From Theocolax elegans (Eukaryota; Arthropoda; Insecta; Hymenoptera; Cerocephalidae), in the NCBI GenBank assembly GCA_026168455.1, contig CM047428.1, forward strand, positions 4,150,943 through 4,214,942: a stretch of DNA of 64,000 nucleotides, read 5' to 3'. This document shows, one piece after another, positions 14,801 through 24,900 of the stretch. Numbering within the stretch: the first letter of the stretch is position 1; each line of letters begins with the position of its first letter. The notes below the pieces were generated by a model that was given only the letters and a program-made list of their open reading frames with translations, was not told where the DNA came from and did not search any database. Position numbers and translations under genes: made by a program.

Positions 14801-16319
14801 AAAAAGGTGCAGATCACTAGTCAAGTTACAGTTAATACTGTAGATAAAGTTTTGGAAAATCTTCAGAAGAAGGAAAATGATAAAATGTTAAGGCAAGCAC
14901 AAATCAAGTTAAATAAAAAATGAGGGAAGAGAAAAAAGCTTTGAAAGACAAAGAGCAAATCGTTGTTAAGTCTTTTCAAGAGAAAAGAAAGATTTAATCA
15001 ATAGAAAAAGGGATTTCAATTTGCAAATCAAAAATTTAAAAAAACATATGAAGGACGAAATTAACAAAGAAAATTTATGTCTATTGGAAAAGCAGCTTAC
15101 AGCTTCAATTAAGCAGTACGAAGAAATTGAACGGGAACTAGTAAATGTTGAAGTGCAATCTCTGCAATCCAAAATTAAAATAAAACAAGAAAATTATAAA
15201 AATTTTAATTATCGTGATATTTACTTATAAGATGAGAAATGAAAAGTTATTTATTTAATTAAACTAAAGTTGATATTTTTATATGAATTTTATTTAAAAA
15301 ATAAAGAAAAATAAACTTCTTTTTATTTATAATAATCTATTATTGTTATTTTTAATATATTCCAAAGTGTTAGTTAATTCTAAAATTTTATTTTGATAAG
15401 ACTCGTTGGATTTTCCTTGTCCCAGTATTAGTTCCTTGAGTGTCCCACTTTAGGGTATACCCCGAAAATCGTGTCCCAGTAATGGGGTTTTTGACTAGCT
15501 TCAAAAATATCTATTTAATATTAATTAACGATGAAGTTAATAATGTATTTTATTTGTAATCGAGTAAATAATCTATAAGCTACAAGTTATAACAGTTTTT
15601 GTATACAGAATTACAATTTACTGTTTTAAAATCGTGTTTATATGGGTTAGGTTGTCGTAAGCGTCTCAGTAATGGTTACTTTACCTTACATTGGCGTATA
15701 ATTACGACGATTGAATAAAAAGAAACATAATTGTAATTAAGTTTGTATAGGTGTAGACCGTAGAATAACTCAACGTACGTGGAAAAGTTGATTCATGGAG
15801 AGAGTGAATTTCGTGAAGTGGATTTAGAGTTTTCGGTGTAGTACATATACATATATATATATTTATATATAAGTATACTTAAACGTTCGCGTGGAAACTG
15901 GAAGCCCGGCCAACCAATCAAACGAGAAAGAGAGATGGAAAGGCACGCGGCGGACAAGGAACGCGTAAAGCGGCCACACGATGAGATTATAGAAAAGGAA
16001 GAAGGTACGTGTGCAGGAAACTTTGTAGTAAATTCCATACATTATAGAGGCGACAATCCATAAACCGATTGATCAACTCGCAGGGTAATACGAAAAAAAA
16101 TAAGGTCAAGTTAAGGAATATGTAGCGCTTGCGAGTGATGCGTATGTGTGTACATGTAGTTGTATACACGTATTGGTACATCGTAGATATATATGTCGAG
16201 AGAGTTGGTTGAATCGTTACGAGAGGGAAAAATACCTGCTTGGCCCGTTGTAGCGCAGCTGCAAAGGCCGAACTCTGGGATAGATTTTGAGGTGGTGCGA
16301 CCGCCGAATAATCACTCAT
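2212..16319 (-). CDS. Psi: Psi/FUBP-type KH-domain RNA-binding protein (12 coding exons)
   Basis: Twelve exons on the minus strand join in frame to 764 residues: 16319-16236, 10479-10401, 10034-9843, 8537-8408, 7119-6838, 6755-6602, 5423-5217, 4644-4482, 4402-4239, 3806-3512, 3226-3006 and 2535-2212. All borders are GT/AG. Four KH domains are seen by their GxxG loops: GRGG in exon 4, GKGG in exon 5, GKGG in exon 7, and GKG|GGE across exons 8/9. Two C-terminal repeats carry the YSAQWA[QE]YYR motif (exons 10 and 11), followed by a Q/G/P-rich tail. This order is that of Drosophila P-element somatic inhibitor and vertebrate FUBP/KHSRP. These nuclear proteins bind RNA or single-stranded DNA, and Psi contacts U1 snRNP to control splicing. 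A KKRP stretch in exon 2 may be a nuclear signal. The ATG at 16319 is the first in frame, but an RS-rich open frame precedes it. Exon 11 has a long polyglutamine run. Confidence 0.95.
3121..3189 (-). repeat. CAG/CAA trinucleotide tract coding polyglutamine in Psi
   Basis: A run of CAA and CAG codons on the minus strand within Psi exon 11 encodes about two dozen glutamines broken by a single proline. Mixed CAA/CAG codons suggest selection for the amino acid run, or an old and stabilised repeat. It precedes the second YSAQW motif. Confidence 0.85.
5792..5844. repeat. (TG)n microsatellite in Psi intron
   Basis: About 26 TG dinucleotide units with a few interruptions, in the intron between the exons at 6602-6755 and 5217-5423. 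The rest of that intron (5424-6601) is AT-rich with no recognisable feature. Confidence 0.9.
8880..9760. repeat. Long inverted-repeat element in Psi intron 3
   Basis: Segments around 9060-9130 and 9240-9290 recur as reverse complements around 9540-9620 and 9375-9425, for example the stretch around GTGGAATCAATAACTATACT. The arms face each other around ~9320, so the transcript can fold into a long hairpin. No transposase is present. It looks like a degenerate foldback or MITE element. Boundaries are approximate. Confidence 0.6.
12014..13292 (+). pseudogene. pogo/Tigger-like DDE transposase, frameshifted
   Basis: The ATG is at 12014. The protein starts with a lysine-rich stretch, then a psq-type helix-turn-helix (around [19 protein letters not shown]), then a CENP-B-type helix-turn-helix (around [20 protein letters not shown] and [16 protein letters not shown]), then a DDE_1 domain. 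Candidate catalytic acidic residues are the D in FNLDESSF, the D in YADNHSSH and the D in IQPLDVGLF, so all three are kept. The first frame stops at 12903, and the domain continues in another frame from about 12906 to 13292. This points to one missing base near 12887 in a T run. Related intact proteins usually have a G where this has N after the second D. It is either a recently broken transposase or a sequencing error. Confidence 0.85.
13290..15229 (+). pseudogene. Transposon C-terminal region with repeated symmetric exons
   Basis: Downstream of the DDE domain, and in a different frame after an A-rich run, are segments bounded by good splice sites: ~13290-13491, 13620-13892, 13964-14359, 14421-14651 and from 14731. 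The three middle ones are 273, 396 and 231 bp, all multiples of three and all phase 1-1. They begin with similar residues: [13 protein letters not shown] and DVGTCMKES. They are rich in S, T, N, Q and D and look disordered. The last part has a lysine/glutamate-rich coiled-coil-like stretch (about 15000-15229) with stops or frameshifts between pieces. I recognise no domain. Whether the pieces form one transcript with the transposase is inference. Confidence 0.5.
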
Positions 16320-16562
16320 GGTTGGTTGTCCGTTGTTCTCTAGTTGTTGTACAGGCTGAGGTGGCGGCGGTGGCGGTGGTTGACTCGATGCTTGCTTGGT
16401 GCTGCTACTCGTGGTGCTACTGCTGCTCCGACTATCTCGATCGCGACTCGACGAAGACTTCGATGAGCGCCGATAGTCGCGTTCACTCCGGTACTCGTCG
16501 TCGTCGCGGTCTCGATCTCGCGGTGAGCCGCGTCTCTTTTTCTTCCCCGCCGTGATGGAGCG
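16320..16562 (-). other. Open RS-rich frame upstream of the Psi ATG
   Basis: The frame of the Psi ATG stays open for 81 codons upstream, to a TAA at 16563-16565. It reads as lysine/arginine-rich (KKKRRGSPRDRDRDDDE), then RS-like (SSKSSSSRDRDSRSSSS), then a proline run and glutamines up to the ATG. No ATG occurs in this stretch. An ACG at 16551-16553 has A at -3 and G at +4. This may be an N-terminal extension started at a non-AUG codon, an ATG lost by mutation or sequencing error, or a 5' UTR that is open by chance because it is GC-rich. Confidence 0.6.
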
Positions 16563-17797
16563 TTAATACGAAGACTGGGCCACGAAAAACTGTACGCTTC
16601 ACGCGTTCGGAAGGTTCAACTGTTCCTTTTCGTGTGCCCAAATCGATCAGACGAATTGTGTCTCGTTAAATATACCTAGACTCGCTCTCCTTTTTACCGA
16701 TCTTCAATCTGCTCGTACTGAATCCTATCATCGAGCAATTGTCCAGTATGTACCTACACCACTTATTATCTTCTCGTCCTCGTAACTCCGTGAACTCCGT
16801 CTGCCGCCAACGAGACTGACCCGTGGGATACGCGGGTCGCGGTGTGGTGTGGCTCTGTGGCGTGAGCGTGTGAGTGTATACCGCTTGCGCATGCGCGTCC
16901 CCTATACGCACAGCGCGTCTCGCAGCTCTCTCTCACAGCGTCGGAGAGATAGCAGCGCCTCTTGCGCACGTCCGGCTCCGGTTTTGATTTTCCCAAATCA
17001 AATATAATATATCGATTAATAGATGTATCTATATGTTTCTTCCATATTATACTATAACATGAAAAATCAACGATTTAACTGTAATGCGTATCGTAATTAT
17101 CGTTTTTTTTTTTTCATTATTTAACTTACTTTTTAGATTAAATATTTTTTTTCTCTATGTTTAAAACACGGATTATGGAATAACAGTACAGATAGGTTAC
17201 CAATCCTTATGTACATATATTCTTGTCCAATAAGTTTCTACAACTATTCTACGAAATAATTAAAAATATATTTAATTTTATAATTACTAGTATGTATATT
17301 CAATAAACCGACTAGATATTTAAAATAAATTTTTTGTTTTGTTGACGATTCGTTGAAAAGTTATACGAAACGATAAACGCGTACAACAATTTAAATAAAT
17401 AAAATTACCAACAATAATTTCTCCTTGATTTAGCTAATTATTATTGTGTGTCATCGTCGTATAAGCTTCTGCTAAAATAAGTTATGGAAGTAAATAAATT
17501 TTCAGTGTTTTTATTGCAGAAACTCCCTCATACTAATCAAAATTACATATCTCTCAAGGCAAAATCACGTGGGCGTCAGTGCCGTCGCCCGTCACTGGTG
17601 ACGTTAAGTCAAGAATTTAGGAATAAGAATGATAATAGGTAGTAACATTTTTTTAAAACCTCAAGAATACTGTACATATAAAAGTCACAAGAATATTTGG
17701 AAAACATACCAATTGATTATTTATATATTTTAATTGAAAACACTTATTTTATATTTTAATACTCATCTTGTGTACAAAATTATCTTAATAATTTGAC
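16563..17797. promoter_or_regulatory. Divergent upstream region of Psi and glutathione synthetase
   Basis: Psi (minus) and glutathione synthetase (plus) are head to head with about 1.2-1.5 kb between their start codons. The part nearest Psi (16563-16990) is clearly GC- and CpG-richer than the surrounding AT-rich DNA, as expected for the 5' UTR and promoter of a broadly expressed gene. The part nearest glutathione synthetase is AT-rich. I see no specific factor sites or TATA box I would defend. Confidence 0.5.
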
Positions 17798-19985
17798 ATG
17801 AGTTCAACAATCATGAAAACCTGTATCGATATCAATTTATCAGAATCAGAATTACATACTCTGGTAAAAAAAGCAAAGGATTGGATTATCATGCACGGTA
17901 ATTACTTGTTTTGCTCTATACTTTTAATTGAAGAATCATTTTATTATTGGTTTAATTTTCTTTCAGGAGCTGGTATTAGGTCTAAAACAAATTTCAACGA
18001 AGATAGTTTAGAGATAAGTCCATTTTTACTGTTGCCATCGTCTTACCCAAGAAAAGAATTTGAAAGAGGCAGGGAAATTCAAACTTTACTTAATGAATTA
18101 TTACATAAAGTTGCATACAACTATGAATTTTTAACTGAAACTTTAAAAAGGTAATTGTTTGATTTATTATTGCAAATTATCATTTTATTTCTAATATATT
18201 TTTTAAATATATTCTTTTTTCCAACAGTACAATCAAAAGTGATAATTTTACTGCAAAACTTTGTGATATTCATCGAATTGTATATACAGAAGGTTTCGCA
18301 CAGGTATTTATTATACTATATTTTTGTAATTTAGTATTAAATTTATTTTCCATTTTAGAACATTAGTCTTGGTCTATTAAGATCCGATTATATGTTGCAC
18401 AGTAATGAAGGAAATAAAATCAAGCAAGTGGAAATTAATGCAATAGCGTCCAGTTTTGGTGGATTAGCTCCAATTGTGTCAGAGTATCACAAGTAAGAAT
18501 AACATTAACTGCATTTAATATTTAATACTTATGTTGGATTTATTGTAAGTTTTAAAATCTCAATTTATGTTATTATTAGATTTATATTGGAGGAATTTGG
18601 ATTAATAAATCAAATAAAAAACGTAAGATTTTATACAAGAAATTATTTTAAATTTAATATGTAAACAGTTCAATTGTCTTTTTTAGATTCCAGAAAATAA
18701 TGTTCCGCATGGATTTTCTACTGGTTTAATAGAAGCGTGGAAACTGTACAATAATAAAAAGTAATTATTGAATCAATCAAATCTATTAAAAATTGAATAT
18801 TGAAGAGTTAGAATATTTATTGTGTATTAATATCAAATATTATTTCTATTTTAACAGGGCTTTAATATTAATTGTTGTAGAAGATATAACTCATAATATC
18901 TGTGATCAAAGAGTAATTGAATTTACAATTCAGAAATTATGTCCACAAATCAAAATTATTAGACGAAGTTTGACAAATTTAATTACTGAAGCTAAATTAG
19001 GATCAAACAAAGAATTGCTAATGTGAATATTTAATTACTTTAAATCTATATAAAATGATTGTTTTTCTTATTTATAAAATGATATATGTTGCTTTTAGCC
19101 ATGATAATGAAGTGGCAGTAGTGTATTATCGTTCTGGTTACCAACCAAGTGCCTATCCATCTGAAAAAGAGTGGGATGTACGATTGTTGATAGAAAGGTC
19201 TCGAGCCATAAAATGCCCATCAATACAGTATCATTTAGCAGGCACAAAGAAGGTTATTTTATAAATAATTTATAAACATTTGCAAATATTATGTGTTAGT
19301 AAATAATTCTTAAAATTTAAAAATTTTCAGATACAACAAAGGTTGGCTGTTCCAGGAATTTTAGAAAAATTTATTTCAGATTCAGACAAAGTAGCTAAAA
19401 TAAAAGAGATATTTATGGAACTTTATACATTAGATTTGGTATGTCTAAAAATATTAAAATATGCGATTGCTGTACAGGTCAATGTAATAAAATGATAAAT
19501 TTCAGAACGAAGATGGAGATAAAGCTGTAGCAATAGCACTTAAACATCCTGAAAAATATGTACTTAAACCACAACGCGAAGGTGGTGGTAATAATGTGTT
19601 TGGTAATGACATAAAAAATCATTTGGAAGCTATGATAAATTCGGAAGAACGATCTGCATGGATTTTAATGGAGAGGATTTTTCCTCCTCTTCAGAAGAAT
19701 TACTTGATACAAGCGAATGTTCATGAATTGAAACTAAAAGATGTTCTCACCGAAATGGGTATCTACGGTGTTATTATAGGGTTAGTTATTTAATAATCTA
19801 TTTAACTCATACTATATATATATATATATATGTTTTATTAATTTTTATAATTTTGTAGAGACAACAATAAAATTCTTCATAATACTCAGGTTGGGCATAT
19901 TTTACGTACAAAACCATCATCCGCTGATGAAGGTGGCATTATTTATGGTGCTGGTGCATTAGACAGCCCGTACCTTGTTGATTAA
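17798..19985 (+). CDS. GSS: Glutathione synthetase (11 exons)
   Basis: Eleven exons join in frame to 479 residues: 17798-17897, 17967-18150, 18228-18303, 18359-18492, 18580-18622, 18687-18760, 18858-19022, 19099-19252, 19331-19438, 19506-19780 and 19859-19985. The length matches animal glutathione synthetase (about 475). Diagnostic stretches are [14 protein letters not shown] (substrate and ATP/Mg site), [36 protein letters not shown], the ATP-grasp glycine loop [10 protein letters not shown], and the C-terminal alanine/glycine loop near [15 protein letters not shown]. The enzyme is cytosolic and homodimeric. It adds glycine to gamma-glutamylcysteine with ATP, the second step of glutathione synthesis. 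Introns are all short (about 60-100 bp), unlike the neighbouring genes, and repeat-free. Confidence 0.97.
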
Positions 19986-20129
19986 ATAATAAATTGTTGG
20001 AACTATGCTGTTCACACTTGTTAATGCACGAACTTTCAAATCAAATTTATCATAATTTCTATACACTTATATGTACATCTAATTTATATGTACAAATGTA
20101 CAAATATACAAAATACAAGTTTTTGCAAT

Positions 20130-20135
20130 AATAAA
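20130..20135 (+). terminator. Probable polyadenylation signal of glutathione synthetase
   Basis: An AATAAA hexamer lies about 145 bp after the stop codon in AT/T-rich sequence. An earlier AATAAA at 19988-19993 is almost on the stop codon and less likely to be used. Confidence 0.5.
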
Positions 20136-20436
20136 TATATTTATTTACGTTAGAAAAATATTTTATTAATAATTTATTTATATAAATGTGAATTGTAATC
20201 CAAATGCTAATATACGTTCTTTATAACATGTGACTAATTGATATATAAAAACAAAAAGAAAAAAGTCATAATAAGAAAATTCATGCATCAAACTATATTT
20301 TTATTCTAAAATATCGCTAATAAAAAAAGAATTTCTTTCGGGAGAAGAAAAAGTGTTAAATTAATTACCATTGTTTTTACATAGCACAAAAAAAAACGAT
20401 ACGATTCAGTAACGCGGAACGTTACATATATATATA

Positions 20437-21735
20437 CACTACCGTCCATTAATATTTGGCCACCTGATACAAAAATAAGGTAAACTTTAAAGTTTTGTTT
20501 CTACCGTAAAAATTGACGTACAAAAACCAGTCGGGTACCATTTTAAAGCTTATTGTAATAGCTTTCAAACTCTTTAGATTAATGACATTAATACTAATAT
20601 TTTAAACATTTAAATCTGCAATAAACAAATTATAAAAAATTATTTTTATATAATTTGATGCCGGTCTTTAAAAAATGAAGCTATAAAAAAATGCTGTTAT
20701 GCCAGTTTTTTCATAAATTTACATCTTTTTTCGCATCTGGATAACTTAAAAACATCAATATAGATACAAAAAAATGTCAAAGAGAAAGAATGTGAAGTTT
20801 TTCACGTACAATATAAAAAAAAAGTTAGAAGTAATATGAAAACAAATTTTTTTCCCTTATTACAGATTTTTAAATTCCTGTATTTTATTTTTTTCCATAA
20901 TTTATTAACTATTTATACACAATAAAAATGTAATGAATTAATCACAAAAATTTGAACATTTTAACAAAATTTGCAAATAAGTTTATAATAAACTATATAA
21001 TAATTTAACATTCAATTATAAGTAAATAAATGAATAAATTAATAAAATTAAATAAAATAATAAATAGAAAAAAATAAAATACAGGAATTTAAAAATATGT
21101 AATAAGGGAAAAAAATTTTTTTTTCATATTTATTTATTTATTTATTTATTAAGCCAACAATATTTACAAAACATTAAAAAAATGCAGTAAAAACCTATAG
21201 AGATAAAATTAATTTATCTGTACATAGGGTGGCATAAAAGTTAATTCTATAGTTTAAAAACTAAAATAAAACTAAATAAAACTTAAAACTAAAAGTAATG
21301 TATAAAGCCCTACACTGGGCCAGTGTATTACTTCTAACTTTTTTTTTTATATTGAACGTGAAAAACTTCACATTTTTACTCTTTGACATTTTTTTGTATC
21401 TATTGATGTTTTAAGTTATCCAGATGCAAAAAAGGTGTAAATTTATGAAAAAACTGCCATAACTTTCGTAAAAATTGAGTTACAAAAATGAAAAAAAAGC
21501 AATCGATAGCTCTTAAAACAGCTACAGTTTTTTCCCGTAAAATTTGTTTATTGCAGATTTAAATGATGAAAATATTAGTATTAGTGCCATTAATTTAAAG
21601 AGCTTGAAAGCTATTACAATAAGCTTTAAAATGGTACCCGTCTGGTTTTTGTACGTCAATTTTTACAGTAGAAACAAAACTTTAAAGTTTACCTTATTTT
21701 TATATTAGGTGGCCAAATATTAATGGACGGTAGTG
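20437..21735. mobile_element. 1.3 kb foldback element with long inverted repeats, TA flanks
   Basis: The ends are CACTACCGTCCATTAATATT and its reverse complement, each next to TA (20435-20436 and 21736-21737). The arms match through at least ~400 bp per side and reach nearly to the centre, so the whole unit is almost a palindrome. There is no open reading frame. The TA flanks suggest a non-autonomous Tc1/mariner-type element. The right arm is interrupted by a ~200 bp insertion (21131-21325). It sits between the convergent glutathione synthetase and P450 genes. Confidence 0.82.
21131..21325 (-). mobile_element. Short insertion with (AATA)n tail, probably LINE/SINE 3' fragment
   Basis: This segment breaks the match between the arms of the foldback element at 20437-21735. 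Read on the minus strand it ends in GGCTT followed by a tandem AATA tail, typical of 3' ends of non-LTR retrotransposons and their SINE partners. It has no coding capacity. The family is not identified. Confidence 0.45.
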
Positions 21736-21986
21736 TATATTTTTCTTATAATAAAAAGATTTTATAATATATCAAACAGTGACTGTTGCATGTCTATATA
21801 TAAAAAAAAATGAAATTTAAAAAGTTATGTTTAATTTACATATTTTTTAAAACGAATATATTAATATAACAGATATTTTACTAAAAGTTTTTAAAATATT
21901 AAGAAATATAAATCCGCATTCGCTCGATTTACATAAATTATGTAATTGATGTATATATAAATTTTACGATTCGCAACTAATGTTAA

Positions 21987-24900
21987 TTACGTAATTGTCT
22001 TATATATTCTTCTCTCTATTTGAAGCGTTATTGGAATTACTGGTTTGAGCATAACGTCGGCTTTTAATTTAATATCTTCGATTGGTGTAATATTGTCCTT
22101 TTTTAATACGTATTTGCGTATAACTGTGGCCAATAACGCTTTCATCGCCATCATTGCGTATTTTACTCCTGAAATAATAATTTGGTGAACTTTAAAAGTA
22201 TTAAGATTAATAAAATATTATGTTAAATTTGTAAATCGAAATAGAATCAATTAGAAACGATTAATACAAATTAATAACTGTTTGTAAAAATTAAAAAAAA
22301 ATTTATCAGATGAATAACTATTATTAATACCTAGACTTGAGACAAGTTAAAGTAGTTTGATTTTTATTAATTATTATCAATTTTTATAAATGTGTTTATC
22401 AATAGTTATTAATTGTTTCGAATTTTTTCATCTGTAACATGTAGTATAAGAAAAACATGATTTTCACGGTTAAAAATAAATATTGTTTTTATGGGTAAAA
22501 AATTTACGTTTCCATAATTAATTATATAAACAAAATGACGATTTTTAAAAATTATTAATATTTACTAGTTTTTTTATGAGTGAAAAAACTTACGATTTCA
22601 CACAAAAGAAACAAATAATAAAAATTTATAATAAAGAGTATAAAATATAATAATTTAAAAAAATAATGATTGTAAAAAAAATTATTAATAGTTTTTACTT
22701 TTTCTTAGGGTAAAATTCTTATAAGATTCATAAAACATAAAAAAAAATTAATAAAAATGAATAATAATTTATAAATGTTACTTATTATCTCAAATCTAGA
22801 CATTATATATTATTATTAAAAGTTATTAATTTTATTAATTTTTAACAATTTTTTGTTATTAGAGTTTTGCCAAATTAATCGAAATTTCTATTTTTGAGTG
22901 TGCCCACATGTATTATCGAATATCTTTTATAAATCATATATTGCACTGATATTACAAGCGATTTTTATTGCTCAACAAATACTCGCTATCAAAAAAGTTA
23001 AGGATGGCGATATTTTATTCTTTAATATTATAGTCTTTTTGGAATATCAATAAAAATTAGTGAAAATTAATACGTGGAATTAGACATAAAATAGCACGTG
23101 GTAATTATAACTATTTTTTTTCTACAGTAAAAAAGACTACATCGTAAGAAATAAAATATTTTTACAAAAGTTCGAAAATAACCACATAGTATTTCCACCT
23201 GAACTTTCGTTAATAGGGCTAAGAGCCTTCGCGTACAAAATCTAACTTTTGAACAAAAGATGTTGATCATATATAGTAATTTTCTATGTTCATTCAACAA
23301 TGAATATATAGATACCTAAGCAATTTCTCGGTCCACCACTAAAAGGTATATAAGAGTAAGGATGTCGTTTGGCACATTCATCAGGTAAAAATCTATCTGG
23401 ATTAAATTTCATCGGATCAGTCCAATATTCTTCATTTCGATGTGTTTTTATAATTCCTAGGACTACAGAACTTCCTTTCGTCAACGTATATTTTCCTTGA
23501 AAATTAAAATGAATAAATAAGTATACATATCGATGGCTCCTAATCATATAATGCTATTTCAAAAAACGATTTCATACAATGCTAATTCAAAAGAATGTTT
23601 CATATCATTCTATTTCAGAAAGTTCTTTCATAGAAGGCTATTTCAAAAAGTTCTTTCATATAATGCTATTTCAAAAAACTGTTTCATATAATTCCACTTC
23701 AAAATAAATTTCATATAATGCTATTTGAAAAATACTTTCATAAGATTCTATTTCAGAATGTGATTTCATATAATTCTATTTGAAAATACAATTTCATATG
23801 ATGCTATTTAAAACGTAATTTTATAGAATGATGTTTTAAAAAGTGTCAAAATAATTCTATCGAACCCGGGACTTTATTCAGTAAGACTAAAATCCCTAAA
23901 AGGTAAATAAAAGAAATTACTTAATTTTTAATGTTAATAATACGATATAATTAAATTATTTTAAATGAATGCAATATTTATTACTTATTAATAAAACTTT
24001 TCATTTCAGCATTAATATTATAGTGTACTTGAATAAACAATTTTTGTATCTATTTAAATAAAATATTTTTACATCAATTTTTTAAAAAAATTTAATTCAT
24101 CGCATGTTTAGCCAGTAATTATGACAATTCATTTTCTTTATAAACTTTGATATTAAATAACTTTTCTAAATGCGTTCTGTGGATTTTAGTTTTACTGAAT
24201 AAAGTCCCGGGTTCGATAGAATGATTTTGACACTTTTTAAAACATCATTCTATAAAATTACGTTTTAAATAGCATTATATGAAATTGTATTTTCAAATAG
24301 AATTATATGAAATCACATTCTGAAATAGAATCTTATGAAAGTATTTTTCAAATAGCATTATATGAAATTTATTTTGAAATGGAATTATATGAAACAGTTT
24401 TTTGAAATAGCATTATATGAAAGAACTTTTTGAAATAGCCTTCTATGAAAGAACTTTCTGAAATAGAATGATATGAAACATTCTTTTGAATTAGCATTGT
24501 ATGAAATCGTTTTTTGAAATAGCATTATATGATCAGGAGCCATCGATATGTAGTACATTTCGGATATAATTAATTTATTTTATTTGCTTGTCAAATCGAT
24601 CAAGTATATAATACCTATATTAAGGTCATCGGTCACTCGCCTTACGAGCACTGGTCCTACTGGAAATATTCTCATTGTCTCTTTAATGACTCGTTCGAGA
24701 TACTCCATACGATGTAAGTCTTCGTGCCTAACAGGAGTACTACTTGGATCTTCATTTCCGTATATTTCACATAATTCTTCGTAAACTTTTTCCTAAAGTA
24801 TTTATATTGTTTAATGTTATAATAATATTTATGCATTGCGTGTCAAGTGATCTGGTCAAAAAATAAATATTCTAAACAGTTGCAATATCAATAGGAAATC

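Larger units (their letters stand above)
11206..15686 (+). mobile_element. pogo/Tigger-like DNA transposon in Psi intron 1
   Basis: The left end reads AGGTAAAGTAACCATTACTG and the right end is its reverse complement. Both ends are flanked by TA (11204-11205 and 15687-15688), as expected for Tc1/mariner-pogo target duplications. Length is 4481 bp. Inside lie a plus-strand transposase with psq-like and CENP-B-like DNA-binding parts and a DDE domain, then a chain of spliced-looking exons. TGTCCCAGTA motifs repeat near both ends (about 11222 and 11251 inverted; about 15418 and 15472 direct) and may be subterminal binding sites. The element lies opposite to Psi transcription. The reading frame is broken, so it is probably inactive by itself. 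Confidence 0.88.

Noticed and set aside
16193..16555. Plus-strand 120-residue open frame starting [13 protein letters not shown]
   Set aside because: It is the reverse of Psi exon 1 and its RS-rich upstream frame, and its length comes from GC-rich codon structure.
16666..16996. Minus-strand open frames upstream of Psi
   Set aside because: They lie in the CpG-richer promoter or 5' UTR, have no domain, and do not join Psi in frame because of the TAA at 16563-16565.
20437..21735. Autonomous Tc1/mariner element
   Set aside because: No transposase frame; the interior is the inverted repeat itself plus one insertion.
23526..24550. CRISPR-like array of ~28 bp repeats
   Set aside because: Units are contiguous and imperfect, without unique spacers, mirrored in a second arm, and lie in an animal intron.
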